The notes under the pieces were generated by a model. That model did no database searches, was not told where the DNA came from, and saw only the letters and a list, made by a program, of their open reading frames with translations. This document shows positions 41,853-51,051 of a DNA stretch of 64,000 nt, in pieces (positions within the stretch are counted from its first letter, which is position 1; the number at the start of each line of letters is the position of its first letter). The translations under genes were made by a program, and so were the position numbers. This stretch comes from Paludibacter sp. (GTDB lineage: Bacteria > Bacteroidota > Bacteroidia > Bacteroidales > Paludibacteraceae): positions 19,013-83,012 of the forward strand of contig JANJVQ010000001.1 of assembly GCA_024710005.1 (NCBI GenBank), in the 5' to 3' direction.

Positions 41853-43586
41853 ATGAAAAAAACTTATTTGATTTTAGTATTTCTTTTGATTGGAATAATG
41901 GTAAATATAGCTCAGGATATTCCCAAGCATATTTCTTATTACCGCATCTATGATTTTTTAGATGAACTGGCAACAGACGGTTTAATTGAAATCAATTCTG
42001 CAGTTAAACCTTATTCTCAGCAATTCATTGCCGAAAAGCTTCAGAAAATTGCTATCCAGGCCAAAGAAACTGACACAAAGTTACTTTCAAAACGCCAGAT
42101 GTTGGAGTTGGAGTACTTTTTAAATGAATTTGCGCTTGAACTCGATCGTTTACCAGAAAGTCCAAATTTCTTTTATAAAAATGATTTGTCAATTGCATCC
42201 ATACTTCCTCCTGTCATCAGTTACAAAGATAGTCTATTTAAAGCCAGATTAATCCCTATATTAGGCATGCACATCACAGCGAATAAGAATGGCCGTATCG
42301 AGAAAAAATGGTTCGGAGCAGAGTTTCAGGGAATGATTGGGAAAAACTTTTCAATATACGGAAGCCTGCGAGACATTTCTCATACCGGTGACGGATTACT
42401 GTCGAAACCTTCTTTTCTGAATGATGAGCCTGGATATGAATATACTATTGGCACTGACTTTAGTGATTCTCGTGGTGGCATCAAATTTTCCAATGATTAT
42501 TTATCCATCGGTTTGATTAAGGATAATATCAGCTGGGGTGATAATTACCACGGTTCCAATATTTTATCCGGAAGAGTCCCTTCATTTCCCATGATATATA
42601 TGCATGTTAAACCGGTCAAGTGGTTTGAACTGAATTATTTTCATGGATGGTTGGTCTCAAATGTAATCGATTCAACCAATTATTATGTTCAAAATGATAA
42701 TCAGATTTTTTATCGTCCGGCTAATAAATTTATGGCAGCCAATTTATTGACCTTTACTCCGGTTAAGAATCTGAAATTATCTATTGGAAATTCAATAATT
42801 TATGGTGAAAGAAACGTGCATCCTGCATATTTTATTCCCATTGCTTTTTATAAGTCGCTGGATCATGTGATGACAAAAGGGTTAGTAACTGAAAATCAAA
42901 ACTCTCAGTTATTCATCAATATTAGCTCCCGAAATATCCGTCATTTGCATTTATTCACTTCAGTTTTTGCAGATGAAATTCAATTCCGGCGTTTTAAACC
43001 GACAAGTCCGGATAAGAATCCCATTTCTTATAAGATTGGAGCTAATATTTCAAATTTCCCGTTACAAAATCTTTCAGCGACAGTTGAATATACCAAGACT
43101 AATATTCTCAATTACAAGCACTCAATACCTGCACTTACATGGGCTTCGAACAGTTATAACCTGGGACACTACATGGGTGATAATGCACAGGAGTTTTATG
43201 CTTCTCTGCGGTTTAAACCGGCACGGGGACTTGATTTAAACTTATATTATGTGGATGCCAAACATGGAAATGAGTATGAATACATTCGAAAAGGTGTATT
43301 TAACGGGATTAGTTCGAGTGTAATTAATATTATCAGCAATCCTTCACCTGGAGATATCATTTGGAGAAACCAAACAGTTGGATTTAATGCTACTTATGAA
43401 ATTTTCAGAAATTCATATGCCATCATTAAAGTGGAAAAGTCAGACATACAGACTTTCGATGCTGCTTCTGCCCCTGTATTCGGTGAAGTCAGAATGACAG
43501 CACAGGAAGTAATGGATTTATACACACCAACAATGCTACAGGGCGACAACTTTACTTTTATCGTTGGTTTTAGTTTTGGGTTTTGA
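41853..43586 (+). CDS. Wzi-family capsule assembly outer-membrane protein
   Basis: Start at ATG 41853 (MKKTYLILVFLLIGIMVNIAQ, a signal peptide); the frame extends 21 residues upstream into a repeat. The mature part begins DIPKHISYYRIYDFLDELA, then a helical region, followed from about residue 110 by alternating aromatic-rich strands (SIYGSLRDISHTGDG, FELNYFHGWLVSN, FTFIVGFSFGF at the C-terminus) as in an outer-membrane beta barrel. Wzi-like proteins hold capsule at the cell surface. It follows the sugar transferase on the plus strand, so the pair may act on the same glycan. Confidence 0.8.
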   Translation: MKKTYLILVFLLIGIMVNIAQDIPKHISYYRIYDFLDELATDGLIEINSAVKPYSQQFIAEKLQKIAIQAKETDTKLLSKRQMLELEYFLNEFALELDRLPESPNFFYKNDLSIASILPPVISYKDSLFKARLIPILGMHITANKNGRIEKKWFGAEFQGMIGKNFSIYGSLRDISHTGDGLLSKPSFLNDEPGYEYTIGTDFSDSRGGIKFSNDYLSIGLIKDNISWGDNYHGSNILSGRVPSFPMIYMHVKPVKWFELNYFHGWLVSNVIDSTNYYVQNDNQIFYRPANKFMAANLLTFTPVKNLKLSIGNSIIYGERNVHPAYFIPIAFYKSLDHVMTKGLVTENQNSQLFINISSRNIRHLHLFTSVFADEIQFRRFKPTSPDKNPISYKIGANISNFPLQNLSATVEYTKTNILNYKHSIPALTWASNSYNLGHYMGDNAQEFYASLRFKPARGLDLNLYYVDAKHGNEYEYIRKGVFNGISSSVINIISNPSPGDIIWRNQTVGFNATYEIFRNSYAIIKVEKSDIQTFDAASAPVFGEVRMTAQEVMDLYTPTMLQGDNFTFIVGFSFGF

Positions 43587-43590
43587 TTGG

Positions 43591-46500
43591 TCAACCTGCT
43601 TTACCATCGATTTCGGACAGAATATGGTATGCCTGGTTGACTGTTCGCACCATGCTGACTACCACTGAACGACGGTTCTGCTGATCTCGCAGTTGGCACT
43701 GACGGGGATGAGTAGCCACAAACTGAAGTATCTTGCCAAAGTTTTCCGACTGATAATAAGAGGATAATGGATTTGAGACTAAGAAAGCTGTCATCCGTTC
43801 ATTTTTCAAGACCAGTCTTTCAATACCGTATTTAATTGCCAGCCACCGTAACCGGACAACCAGCAGTAAATTCTTACTTTGATCCGGTATTTTACCAAAG
43901 CGGTCCTCTATTCGTTTTTCGAATTCAAGCAAATCTGCTTCATTATCGATACTATCAAGTTCACGATACAGGGTAATTCTTTCTGAAACGTTTTCGATGT
44001 AATCGGACGAGAACATCAACTCCATATCTGTATCAATCTGACAATCGGTTACATAATTAAGTGAAGAGTTTTCCTTGGCAATTTCTTCCGCGTACAATTC
44101 GGAGAATTCTTCGTCCTTAAGTTCATGTACTGCTTCATTCAGGATTCTCTGGTATGTTTCATAACCCAGATCGGCAATAAATCCGCTTTGTTCGGCTCCC
44201 AGCATATTCCCGGCTCCACGGATATCTAAATCCTGCATGGCGATATTAAAACCACTTCCTAATTCAGAGAAGGTCTCTATGGCTGTTAGTCTGCGGCGGG
44301 CTTCGGGAGTTAACAAACTGGTTTCAGGAGCCAACAGATAGCAATATGCTTTCCGGTTACTGCGCCCTACCCTGCCCCTTAATTGGTGCAGGTCGCTCAG
44401 ACCGAATTTATGTGCCGAGTTGATGATGATGGTGTTTACATTCGGAATGTCGATACCTGATTCAATAATGGTTGTGGCCACTAACACATCGTATTCATAT
44501 TCAATAAAATCAACGATGATTTCTTCCAGTTTATCCGGTGGCATCTGACCATGACCTACTGCCACGCGAACTCCCGGAACTAATTTTTTAATCAGCGCTT
44601 CTATCTGATAAATATTCTGAATACGGTTGTTAATAAAAAAGACCTGTCCGTTCCGGTTCATTTCCAACTGAATAGCTTCCCTGATTACATCTTCATCGAA
44701 AGTATGTACTTCCGTTTGCACCGGGAAACGATTTGGTGGTGGTGTGTTGATAATCGACAAATCACGGGCACCCATCAACGAGAATTGCAAGGTACGCGGA
44801 ATCGGAGTAGCCGTCATGGTCATGGTATCCACATTTACTTTCAACTCCTTTAGTTTTTCTTTGACTGAAACACCAAAACGTTGTTCCTCGTCGATAATCA
44901 ACAATCCAAGATCCTTGAACTTAACTGATTTTCCAACAAGTTTATGTGTGCCAATGATGATTTCAACTTCGCCTTTCGCTAACTTCTCTAATACTTCCTT
45001 ACTTTCTTTTGTGCCACGTGCACGACTCAGGTATTCAACCGTTACAGGAAAGTCTGACAACCGATTTTTGAAAGTATTGTAATGCTGCAAAGCCAAAACT
45101 GTAGTTGGTACCAGCACTGCTACCTGCTTGCCATCGGTTGCCGCTTTAAAAGCTGCCCTGACAGCCACTTCCGTTTTGCCGAAACCCACATCGCCACATA
45201 CCAATCTATCCATCGGTAAAGTCGATTCCATGTCTTTTTTGATATCTGCCGTCGCTTTTACCTGATCCGGGGTATCTTCATAGATGAAAGAAGCCTCAAG
45301 TTCCTGTTGCAGATAACTATCCGGCGTATACTGAAAACCCTGTTCTGCTTTTCTTTTGGCGTATAATTTAATCAGTTCACGGGCAATATCTTTGACCTTC
45401 GATTTGGTTCTTTCCTTTAAACGCTCCCAGGCCCCGGAGCCTAATTTATTGATTTTAGGCGCTTCGCCTTCTTTTCCTTTGTATTTTGAGATACGGTGTA
45501 AGGCATGAATACTTACAAAGATAATATCATCGTCCCGGTAAATCAGTTTCACCATTTCCTGCATCTTGCCGTTGACATTCGTCTTTACCAATCCGCCAAA
45601 GGTGCCGATGCCATGATCGACATGCACCATGTAATCACCTATCTGGAACTGGTTCAACTCTTTCAGGGTCATAACCACTTTACCCTGACGTGTTTTATCG
45701 GTGCGCAAGCGGTATTTATGAAAACGATCGAATATCTGGTGATCGGTGTAACAGAACACAGACAGGTCGTGATCGATAAATCCCTGATGCAGCGTATTTT
45801 TTATCGGTTCAAAGATAATATTGTCTCCACGATCTTTGAAAATAGCTTCTATTCTGTCGGTTTGCTTCACACTGTCACTCATGATAAACAGCTGATAGCC
45901 ATCCATCATGCCTTTTTTCAGATTTTCAGCAACCAAATCGAAGTTTTTATGAAATACCGGCTGAGGTGCCGTGTTAAAACGAAGTTCCTGATCAGGTTTA
46001 AAATGATTTTTTTCACCCACTTCAATTTTCTTAAACAACTCAATTTGGGTAATAAAATCATTACCGGTAATACGCGACTTGTGCAAATCGGTCACAACCA
46101 CATCACCTTCATTCGCTTTAACCAGGGCCTCATCATACAACTGATTGATTTTATCCCGGATAAATGTAGCGTTGGAAAATGTAAGTACCGTTGATTTATC
46201 TATAAATTCAAAAAAAGAAACCTGTGTAATTGATTTGTCCTTCTGTAAGTCAGGGATTATCTCGACCTGCTCTACTTTTTCATTTGAAAGCTGACTCTCA
46301 ATATCGAAAATGCGGATGGAATCAATCTCATCCCCGAAAAAATCACAACGATACGGTAGTTCGTAGGCAAAAGAAAAAATATCTACAATACCTCCACGGA
46401 TGGAAAACTGTCCCGGTTCATACACAAAATCGACCCTTGAGAAACCATATTCAACCAGCATTTCTGCCAAAAAATCTATGCTGATAAACTCTCCTCTTTT

Positions 46501-46944
46501 CAACTTCAGCATGCGTGTCTGCATGCCATGTGCCGACACTACCTTTTGAAACAGGGCTTCCGGATAGGTCACCACAACACAGGGTGAATTGTGATTTGCA
46601 AGTCTGTTGAGCACTTCTGTTCGCAACACCTCATTCGAAGCATCCAGTTGAGCAAGCTTGATGGCTTTTTTGTAGGAAGATGGAAAGAAAAAAACCTCAG
46701 ATTCATCGAGACAGCTTTTTAAATCATGATAAGTATAAGCTGCCTCATCGGCATCTTCCATGATTAATAAAAAAGGATAGGCTGCTGAACCGGCACTTTT
46801 AAAAAGTGAGGCTATGACTAAGGACAATGCCGACCCGTTCAAACCGGAAATTTTGATGTTTTTTCCGTTCGGGTACAACCAGGTCGCCAACGCATTCAGG
46901 TGCGGATGACGACTGTAGATATGTAAAAAATCACTGAGAATCAA
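43591..46944 (-). CDS. mfd: Transcription-repair coupling factor
   Basis: ATP-dependent translocase that removes stalled RNA polymerase and recruits UvrA. Domains in order: UvrB-homology region (1-350), CarD-like polymerase-interacting domain (about 430-500, FQIGDYMVHVDHGIGTFGGL), helicase motor with Walker A GDVGFGKTE and LIIDEEQRFGV, GRVGRS (RecG-like), and the C-terminal D7 domain. 1117 residues. The start is TTG (46944), overlapping the oxyR stop; MILSDFLHIYSRHPHL is the usual opening and no ATG lies nearby. Coupled to oxyR. Confidence 0.95.
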   Translation of the reverse strand: MILSDFLHIYSRHPHLNALATWLYPNGKNIKISGLNGSALSLVIASLFKSAGSAAYPFLLIMEDADEAAYTYHDLKSCLDESEVFFFPSSYKKAIKLAQLDASNEVLRTEVLNRLANHNSPCVVVTYPEALFQKVVSAHGMQTRMLKLKRGEFISIDFLAEMLVEYGFSRVDFVYEPGQFSIRGGIVDIFSFAYELPYRCDFFGDEIDSIRIFDIESQLSNEKVEQVEIIPDLQKDKSITQVSFFEFIDKSTVLTFSNATFIRDKINQLYDEALVKANEGDVVVTDLHKSRITGNDFITQIELFKKIEVGEKNHFKPDQELRFNTAPQPVFHKNFDLVAENLKKGMMDGYQLFIMSDSVKQTDRIEAIFKDRGDNIIFEPIKNTLHQGFIDHDLSVFCYTDHQIFDRFHKYRLRTDKTRQGKVVMTLKELNQFQIGDYMVHVDHGIGTFGGLVKTNVNGKMQEMVKLIYRDDDIIFVSIHALHRISKYKGKEGEAPKINKLGSGAWERLKERTKSKVKDIARELIKLYAKRKAEQGFQYTPDSYLQQELEASFIYEDTPDQVKATADIKKDMESTLPMDRLVCGDVGFGKTEVAVRAAFKAATDGKQVAVLVPTTVLALQHYNTFKNRLSDFPVTVEYLSRARGTKESKEVLEKLAKGEVEIIIGTHKLVGKSVKFKDLGLLIIDEEQRFGVSVKEKLKELKVNVDTMTMTATPIPRTLQFSLMGARDLSIINTPPPNRFPVQTEVHTFDEDVIREAIQLEMNRNGQVFFINNRIQNIYQIEALIKKLVPGVRVAVGHGQMPPDKLEEIIVDFIEYEYDVLVATTIIESGIDIPNVNTIIINSAHKFGLSDLHQLRGRVGRSNRKAYCYLLAPETSLLTPEARRRLTAIETFSELGSGFNIAMQDLDIRGAGNMLGAEQSGFIADLGYETYQRILNEAVHELKDEEFSELYAEEIAKENSSLNYVTDCQIDTDMELMFSSDYIENVSERITLYRELDSIDNEADLLEFEKRIEDRFGKIPDQSKNLLLVVRLRWLAIKYGIERLVLKNERMTAFLVSNPLSSYYQSENFGKILQFVATHPRQCQLRDQQNRRSVVVSMVRTVNQAYHILSEIDGKAG

Positions 46945-47867
46945 AGCTTAATGGCAAATTTTTTCAACCGGGCATCCAGCATGTGCGACGGAATAATTTT
47001 TTTGATGCTGTTGGCTACCGCGTTCATCATGCCTTCCCGTACATAGTCGTGCCTGATTACCAAAGAGATTTCGCGGGTAGCTTCCGGATCCACCAATTCC
47101 CTGAGATTATTTTTCTGTTCTTCTGACAATAAATCAATATGTAATTCCGGAATGACCGTGTATCCACCGTTGACATCCACAATCTTAACAAGGGTGTCGA
47201 TACTACCTGCTTCGTAAATTGATGACTGATGAACCTGTTGATTACAGAAGTTGAATACCTGACTGCGCAAACAATGTCCTTCCTCGAGCACCCACAGATT
47301 ATCCAAGGGCATGGTTTTACTGGAAATGGTTTTTGATTTGTATACCGGAGCAGTTGGTGACACATAGGCCACGAATTTCTCGTAATAAAGCGGAACCTCC
47401 AGAATTTTAGGATCATTCAGCGGGGTGGAAAGAATGGCCATGTCAATCTCCGCTATCTGAAGCTTTTGAATGATATCAGCTGTATGTAATTCCGATACCT
47501 TTAGTCCTATTTCCGGATAGTCGGTTTTCATGTTGGCAATAAAACTCGGAAGCAGATAAGGTGCAACGGTTGGTATCATACCCAGGTTCAACTGCCCGTT
47601 CAGTGAGCCTTTTTGTGCGCTCACATTCTCTTTCAGCTGATTCACATGATACAGTACAACCTGTGCCTGATTGATGATTTGCTGTCCCACTTCAGTAGGA
47701 ACCAGAGGATGTGTCGACCGGTCGAAGATACGGCAATCCAGTTCATCTTCCAGTTTCTGAACCATCGCACTAAGGGTAGGCTGTGTTACACCGCACATCT
47801 CAGCCGCACGTACAAAATGACGTGTTTTATCCAACGCCAGGATATATTCAAGTTGTTGTAGTGTCAT
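46941..47867 (-). CDS. oxyR: Hydrogen peroxide sensor/regulator OxyR (LysR family)
   Basis: LysR-type winged helix (1-60, RHFVRAAEMCGVTQPTLSAM) and a substrate domain with EEGHCLRSQVFNFC. By counting, the two cysteines are residues 199 and 208, the same positions and spacing as the redox pair of E. coli OxyR. It should form a disulfide on peroxide and activate antioxidant genes. Coupled to mfd by overlapping stop/start, and 92 bases downstream of msrA with an array in between. No own palindromic operator is evident. Confidence 0.94.
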   Translation of the reverse strand: MTLQQLEYILALDKTRHFVRAAEMCGVTQPTLSAMVQKLEDELDCRIFDRSTHPLVPTEVGQQIINQAQVVLYHVNQLKENVSAQKGSLNGQLNLGMIPTVAPYLLPSFIANMKTDYPEIGLKVSELHTADIIQKLQIAEIDMAILSTPLNDPKILEVPLYYEKFVAYVSPTAPVYKSKTISSKTMPLDNLWVLEEGHCLRSQVFNFCNQQVHQSSIYEAGSIDTLVKIVDVNGGYTVIPELHIDLLSEEQKNNLRELVDPEATREISLVIRHDYVREGMMNAVANSIKKIIPSHMLDARLKKFAIKL

Positions 47868-47894
47868 GATGTTAAATTCAATATACCAGTTAAT

Positions 47895-47960
47895 TATTCA
47901 CTATTAGCTATTCGTTATTCGCTATTAGCTTTCCGCTTTCAGTTTTTCGCTTTCCGCTCT
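47895..47960. repeat. Composite family C and family A arrays between msrA and oxyR
   Basis: CTATTAGC and TATTCG units (47895-47930) then CTTTCCGC-type heptads (47931-47960). The array reaches the msrA stop codon (47960-47962), sharing one base. It lies in the oxyR leader. Confidence 0.8.
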
Positions 47961-48541
47961 CAATCAAACACTTTTCTATACGCGTGACAATACGGAATGC
48001 CATTTTTCTTGTCGTAATACTCCTGATGGTAATCCTCTGCTTCCCAAAATTCTGGTGCGGGTCGAAGTTGAGTCGCCACTTTATAGCCTTTATCAGTGAG
48101 TATTTTAATGTACTTCTCAACCATCTGTTTCTGATTCTCATTCACATAAAAAACTACCGATTGATATTGCTCACCTATATCAGGTCCCTGACCACCAACC
48201 TGTTCAAAATCATGGGTTTCATAATACAACCTGAGCATGTTTTCAAATGAAGTAATTTCAGGATCGAAAACTACCTCCACAACTTCCACATGTCCGGTTG
48301 TACCGGTACAAACTTCTTTATAAGTCGGCGCAAAGGTATGTCCGCCCATATATCCCACTGTAGTAGAGATCACGCCGGGCGCTTTCATAAAGTGATATTC
48401 GGTTCCCCAAAAACAACCAGAGGCAAAATAAGCTTTTTCCATTTGTATGTTGTCTGTTTCTTTCTTATTTAATGTTATATATCCTGAAAACAAAATCATC
48501 AGTAAACTAATTCCAATAACTCCTGATATAACATTTCTCAT
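47960..48541 (-). CDS. msrA: Peptide methionine sulfoxide reductase MsrA, membrane-anchored or exported
   Basis: Reduces methionine-S-sulfoxide. The catalytic motif GCFWG is in [14 protein letters not shown] near residues 39-50, followed by [20 protein letters not shown] then GHVEVVEV and [20 protein letters not shown]. Residues 1-33 ([20 protein letters not shown]) form a hydrophobic leader not present in cytosolic MsrA. An internal ATG (M34) would give a cytosolic form. The first ATG is coupled to msrB by an ATGA overlap, which supports the long form. Confidence 0.92.
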   Translation of the reverse strand: MRNVISGVIGISLLMILFSGYITLNKKETDNIQMEKAYFASGCFWGTEYHFMKAPGVISTTVGYMGGHTFAPTYKEVCTGTTGHVEVVEVVFDPEITSFENMLRLYYETHDFEQVGGQGPDIGEQYQSVVFYVNENQKQMVEKYIKILTDKGYKVATQLRPAPEFWEAEDYHQEYYDKKNGIPYCHAYRKVFD

Positions 48542-48897
48542 AACTTTTTAAAATCAATCGACAATGAATTTACGCAATGTCGGACATTTTTCGTTGTAAA
48601 CCCTTCTCCGGTGAAAACATGCCCCAAATGTCCACCACAGTTTGCACATACAATTTCTGTTCTGCTACCGTCGGAATCGGGAATCCGTTTTACAGCTCCG
48701 GGAATTTCATCATCGAAAGACGGCCAGCCACAATGAGATTCGAATTTATCTTCCGATTTGTATAGCGATGCCTCGCACCGACGACAAACATACACTCCCT
48801 TTTCCTTGTGATTGAGGAACTTTCCTGTAAATGGATATTCAGTTGCTTTGTGAACAATCACAGCTTCTTCTTCGGGAGTCAGTTTATTGTATGCCAT
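48538..48897 (-). CDS. msrB: Peptide methionine-R-sulfoxide reductase MsrB
   Basis: Reduces methionine-R-sulfoxide. [15 protein letters not shown] and [12 protein letters not shown] give the two CxxC zinc pairs. HCGWPSF and KNVRHCVNS carry the conserved His/Trp and the catalytic Cys. 119 aa, no signal peptide, so cytosolic by sequence. Overlaps msrA by 4 bases (ATGA). The pair covers both sulfoxide stereoisomers and lies just upstream of oxyR. Confidence 0.94.
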   Translation of the reverse strand: MAYNKLTPEEEAVIVHKATEYPFTGKFLNHKEKGVYVCRRCEASLYKSEDKFESHCGWPSFDDEIPGAVKRIPDSDGSRTEIVCANCGGHLGHVFTGEGFTTKNVRHCVNSLSIDFKKL

Positions 48898-48924
48898 GCC
48901 ATCAAATATTTAAACTGAAATATA

Positions 48925-49401
48925 TTACCGTATTCTGTTCAATGATTTTATCAGGGCTTCATCTTTACCAATCGCCCTGATTGCCATGATGCTCAAGATA
49001 ATACCAACCAGCGGAAATGCAGCAGGGATTTCCAGGTATAATGAGGCCTCCAGCGATTTACCGTATTGCCACAAATAAATGAACATCAGTCCGTAAAATC
49101 CAGCCATCAAAACAATATTAAAAATAATCAGGCGAATCTGAAGCATTCTTTTCTTAAAGAGTATTATCGTTATGAATGACAGCAGCGGTATGAGGGCCAT
49201 TAAAGCGGTGAGCATCCAGGTATTGGCAAGCATATTATTACCGGAAACATTCATTTCGAATAATCCGCGATAACTCATTTCATAAATTGCAGCCTGTTCT
49301 GCATGCTGCAATCCGGCAACCGGTGAAAAAAAAGTTACAGTTGTCAGTACAACAACAAGCAACAGGTATAATGTTTGAATTCTTTGTATCATTATGCTCA
49401 A
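48925..49401 (-). CDS. DUF4293 four-helix membrane protein
   Basis: 158 residues with four membrane helices (about 8-28, 55-78, 87-107, 118-140). The opening MIQRIQTLYLLLVVVLTTVTFF and the loop ending in a positively charged tail match the Bacteroidota family DUF4293. No known function. It lies 27 bases behind wlbA and 27 before msrB on the same strand. Confidence 0.85.
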   Translation of the reverse strand: MSIMIQRIQTLYLLLVVVLTTVTFFSPVAGLQHAEQAAIYEMSYRGLFEMNVSGNNMLANTWMLTALMALIPLLSFITIILFKKRMLQIRLIIFNIVLMAGFYGLMFIYLWQYGKSLEASLYLEIPAAFPLVGIILSIMAIRAIGKDEALIKSLNRIR

Positions 49402-49428
49402 AAAAATTAATAATGAACTGTCCGGAAC

Positions 49429-50451
49429 TTATTTTTTCCATTTAGCATCGCGGACAGCATAAATACGTTCTATGATATCAACCACCTTAAGACCTTCCAA
49501 CAAGTTAGTTTTGATATCGCCGTCACCCATCAGTTTCTCAACCACATTCTCAATTACATAGTGATGATTCTGAGCAGAACCTTTGTATCTACCGTAATCA
49601 TTCGGTGGGTTTGATGCTGCCAGTTCGGGCATCTCATAATCACTGATATGGCAATACACCACTTCATTCATATATTGACCGGCAACCTTAACTGTCCCCT
49701 TAGACCCGATGATGGTAATGGCGCTTTCGAAGTTAGTATCCCAAACTGCGGTTGAGTAGTTCAGACAACCCATTCCCCGACCTTCAACAAAGTTAAAAGT
49801 TACGATACCACTATCCTCAAAATCAGTAAGATGTTGATGGTTGAAGTCGGCAAAACTTCCGTTAATATTGGTAATATCACCAAACAACCAGTACATGATA
49901 TCAATAAAGTGTGAAAACTGGGTAAACAAGGTTCCACCATCTAATTTGGCATCACCATGCCAGCTTCCGGGTTTATAATAATGTTCGTCACGATTCCAGT
50001 AACAATCCAGTTTAACCATGTAAATATCTCCCAATACCCGCTCGTCAACAATTTGTTTCAACCACACAGATGGCGGAGAATAACGGTTCTGCATCACACT
50101 GAATACATGTCTCGACATTTTAAGTGACTTATACAATATTTTTTCAGCATCAGCTTTTGTCAGTGCAATCGGTTTTTCCAGTACAACATGTTTTTTTGCC
50201 TCCAGTGCCCTGATGGCATATTCGGCATGAAAGCCATTGGGTGTACAAATATTAACCACATCAAAGTCGAGATCCGACCGCATCAATGCATCAAAAGACT
50301 GAAAGAATTGTTCCTCAATATTATCCAGTCCCAGTTCCTTTCTGGGTAAGACATCACATACAGCAACCAACTCTGTATCCGGATTTCTGCGAATCATTTC
50401 AGCATGCCTTTTCCCGATGTGCCCCTGACCTACGACTGCAAATTTTATCAT
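49429..50451 (-). CDS. wlbA: Gfo/Idh/MocA oxidoreductase, UDP-GlcNAcA 3-dehydrogenase candidate
   Basis: Rossmann motif FAVVGQGHIGKRHAEM at the N-terminus, EKPIALTKADA (the EKP catalytic Lys region) near residue 95, and a C-terminal alpha/beta domain with HFIDIMYWLFGDI. Alone the family is broad. With the acetyltransferase and aminotransferase upstream it fits WlbA/WbpB, which oxidises C3 of UDP-N-acetylglucosaminuronic acid as the first of three steps to UDP-2,3-diacetamido-2,3-dideoxyglucuronate. The UDP-GlcNAc 6-dehydrogenase that would supply its substrate is not in the window. Confidence 0.75.
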   Translation of the reverse strand: MIKFAVVGQGHIGKRHAEMIRRNPDTELVAVCDVLPRKELGLDNIEEQFFQSFDALMRSDLDFDVVNICTPNGFHAEYAIRALEAKKHVVLEKPIALTKADAEKILYKSLKMSRHVFSVMQNRYSPPSVWLKQIVDERVLGDIYMVKLDCYWNRDEHYYKPGSWHGDAKLDGGTLFTQFSHFIDIMYWLFGDITNINGSFADFNHQHLTDFEDSGIVTFNFVEGRGMGCLNYSTAVWDTNFESAITIIGSKGTVKVAGQYMNEVVYCHISDYEMPELAASNPPNDYGRYKGSAQNHHYVIENVVEKLMGDGDIKTNLLEGLKVVDIIERIYAVRDAKWKK

Positions 50452-50475
50452 ATAAATTCCTGATTTAAAGTGTAA

Positions 50476-51051
50476 TTAACTAATTCTTTTAACTGTATCA
50501 TTTTCAAACAAATACTGTTGCTTTGTTTCCGGACATTCAGCAATACCCTGGTGATTGAATTGCAGACGGTGTCCATACTCGCTCACCCAACCTGTTTGTT
50601 TGGCCGGATTACCCACAACGAGTGCATAGGGTTTAACAGCTTTGGTTACAACCGACCCGGCTCCTATCAGTGCATATTCACCAATTTCATTTCCACAAAC
50701 AATAGTGGCATTAGCACCTATGCTTGCCCCTTTACGTACAATCGTTGTTTTATATTCATCTTTCCGGATAACGTGACTGCGGGGATTGATGACATTCGTA
50801 AAAACCATCGATGGTCCCAGAAAAACATCATCTTCACAGATCACCCCGGTATAGACAGAAACGTTATTTTGTATTTTTACATTGCGCCCCAATTTCACAC
50901 CGGGTGAAACAACCACATTCTGACCAATATTACACGCTTCTCCAATTTCACATCCACTCATAATATGTGAAAAATGCCATATTTTGGTACCTTTGCCAAT
51001 ATGGCAACCGGAATCTACAACAGCTGTTTCGTGTGCAAAAAAATCACTCAT
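50476..51051 (-). CDS. wlbB: WlbB/WbpD-type left-handed beta-helix N-acetyltransferase
   Basis: Acetylates the 3-amino group of the UDP-sugar using acetyl-CoA. Residues about 10-165 are hexapeptide repeats (VVDSGCHIGKGTKIWHFSHI, ACNIGQNVVVSPGVKLGRNV, NVSVYTGVICEDDVFLGPSM, ALIGAGSVVTKAVKPYALVV), a left-handed helix. It overlaps the aminotransferase by 4 bases (ATGA) and precedes wlbA by 24 bases. Confidence 0.85.
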   Translation of the reverse strand: MSDFFAHETAVVDSGCHIGKGTKIWHFSHIMSGCEIGEACNIGQNVVVSPGVKLGRNVKIQNNVSVYTGVICEDDVFLGPSMVFTNVINPRSHVIRKDEYKTTIVRKGASIGANATIVCGNEIGEYALIGAGSVVTKAVKPYALVVGNPAKQTGWVSEYGHRLQFNHQGIAECPETKQQYLFENDTVKRIS

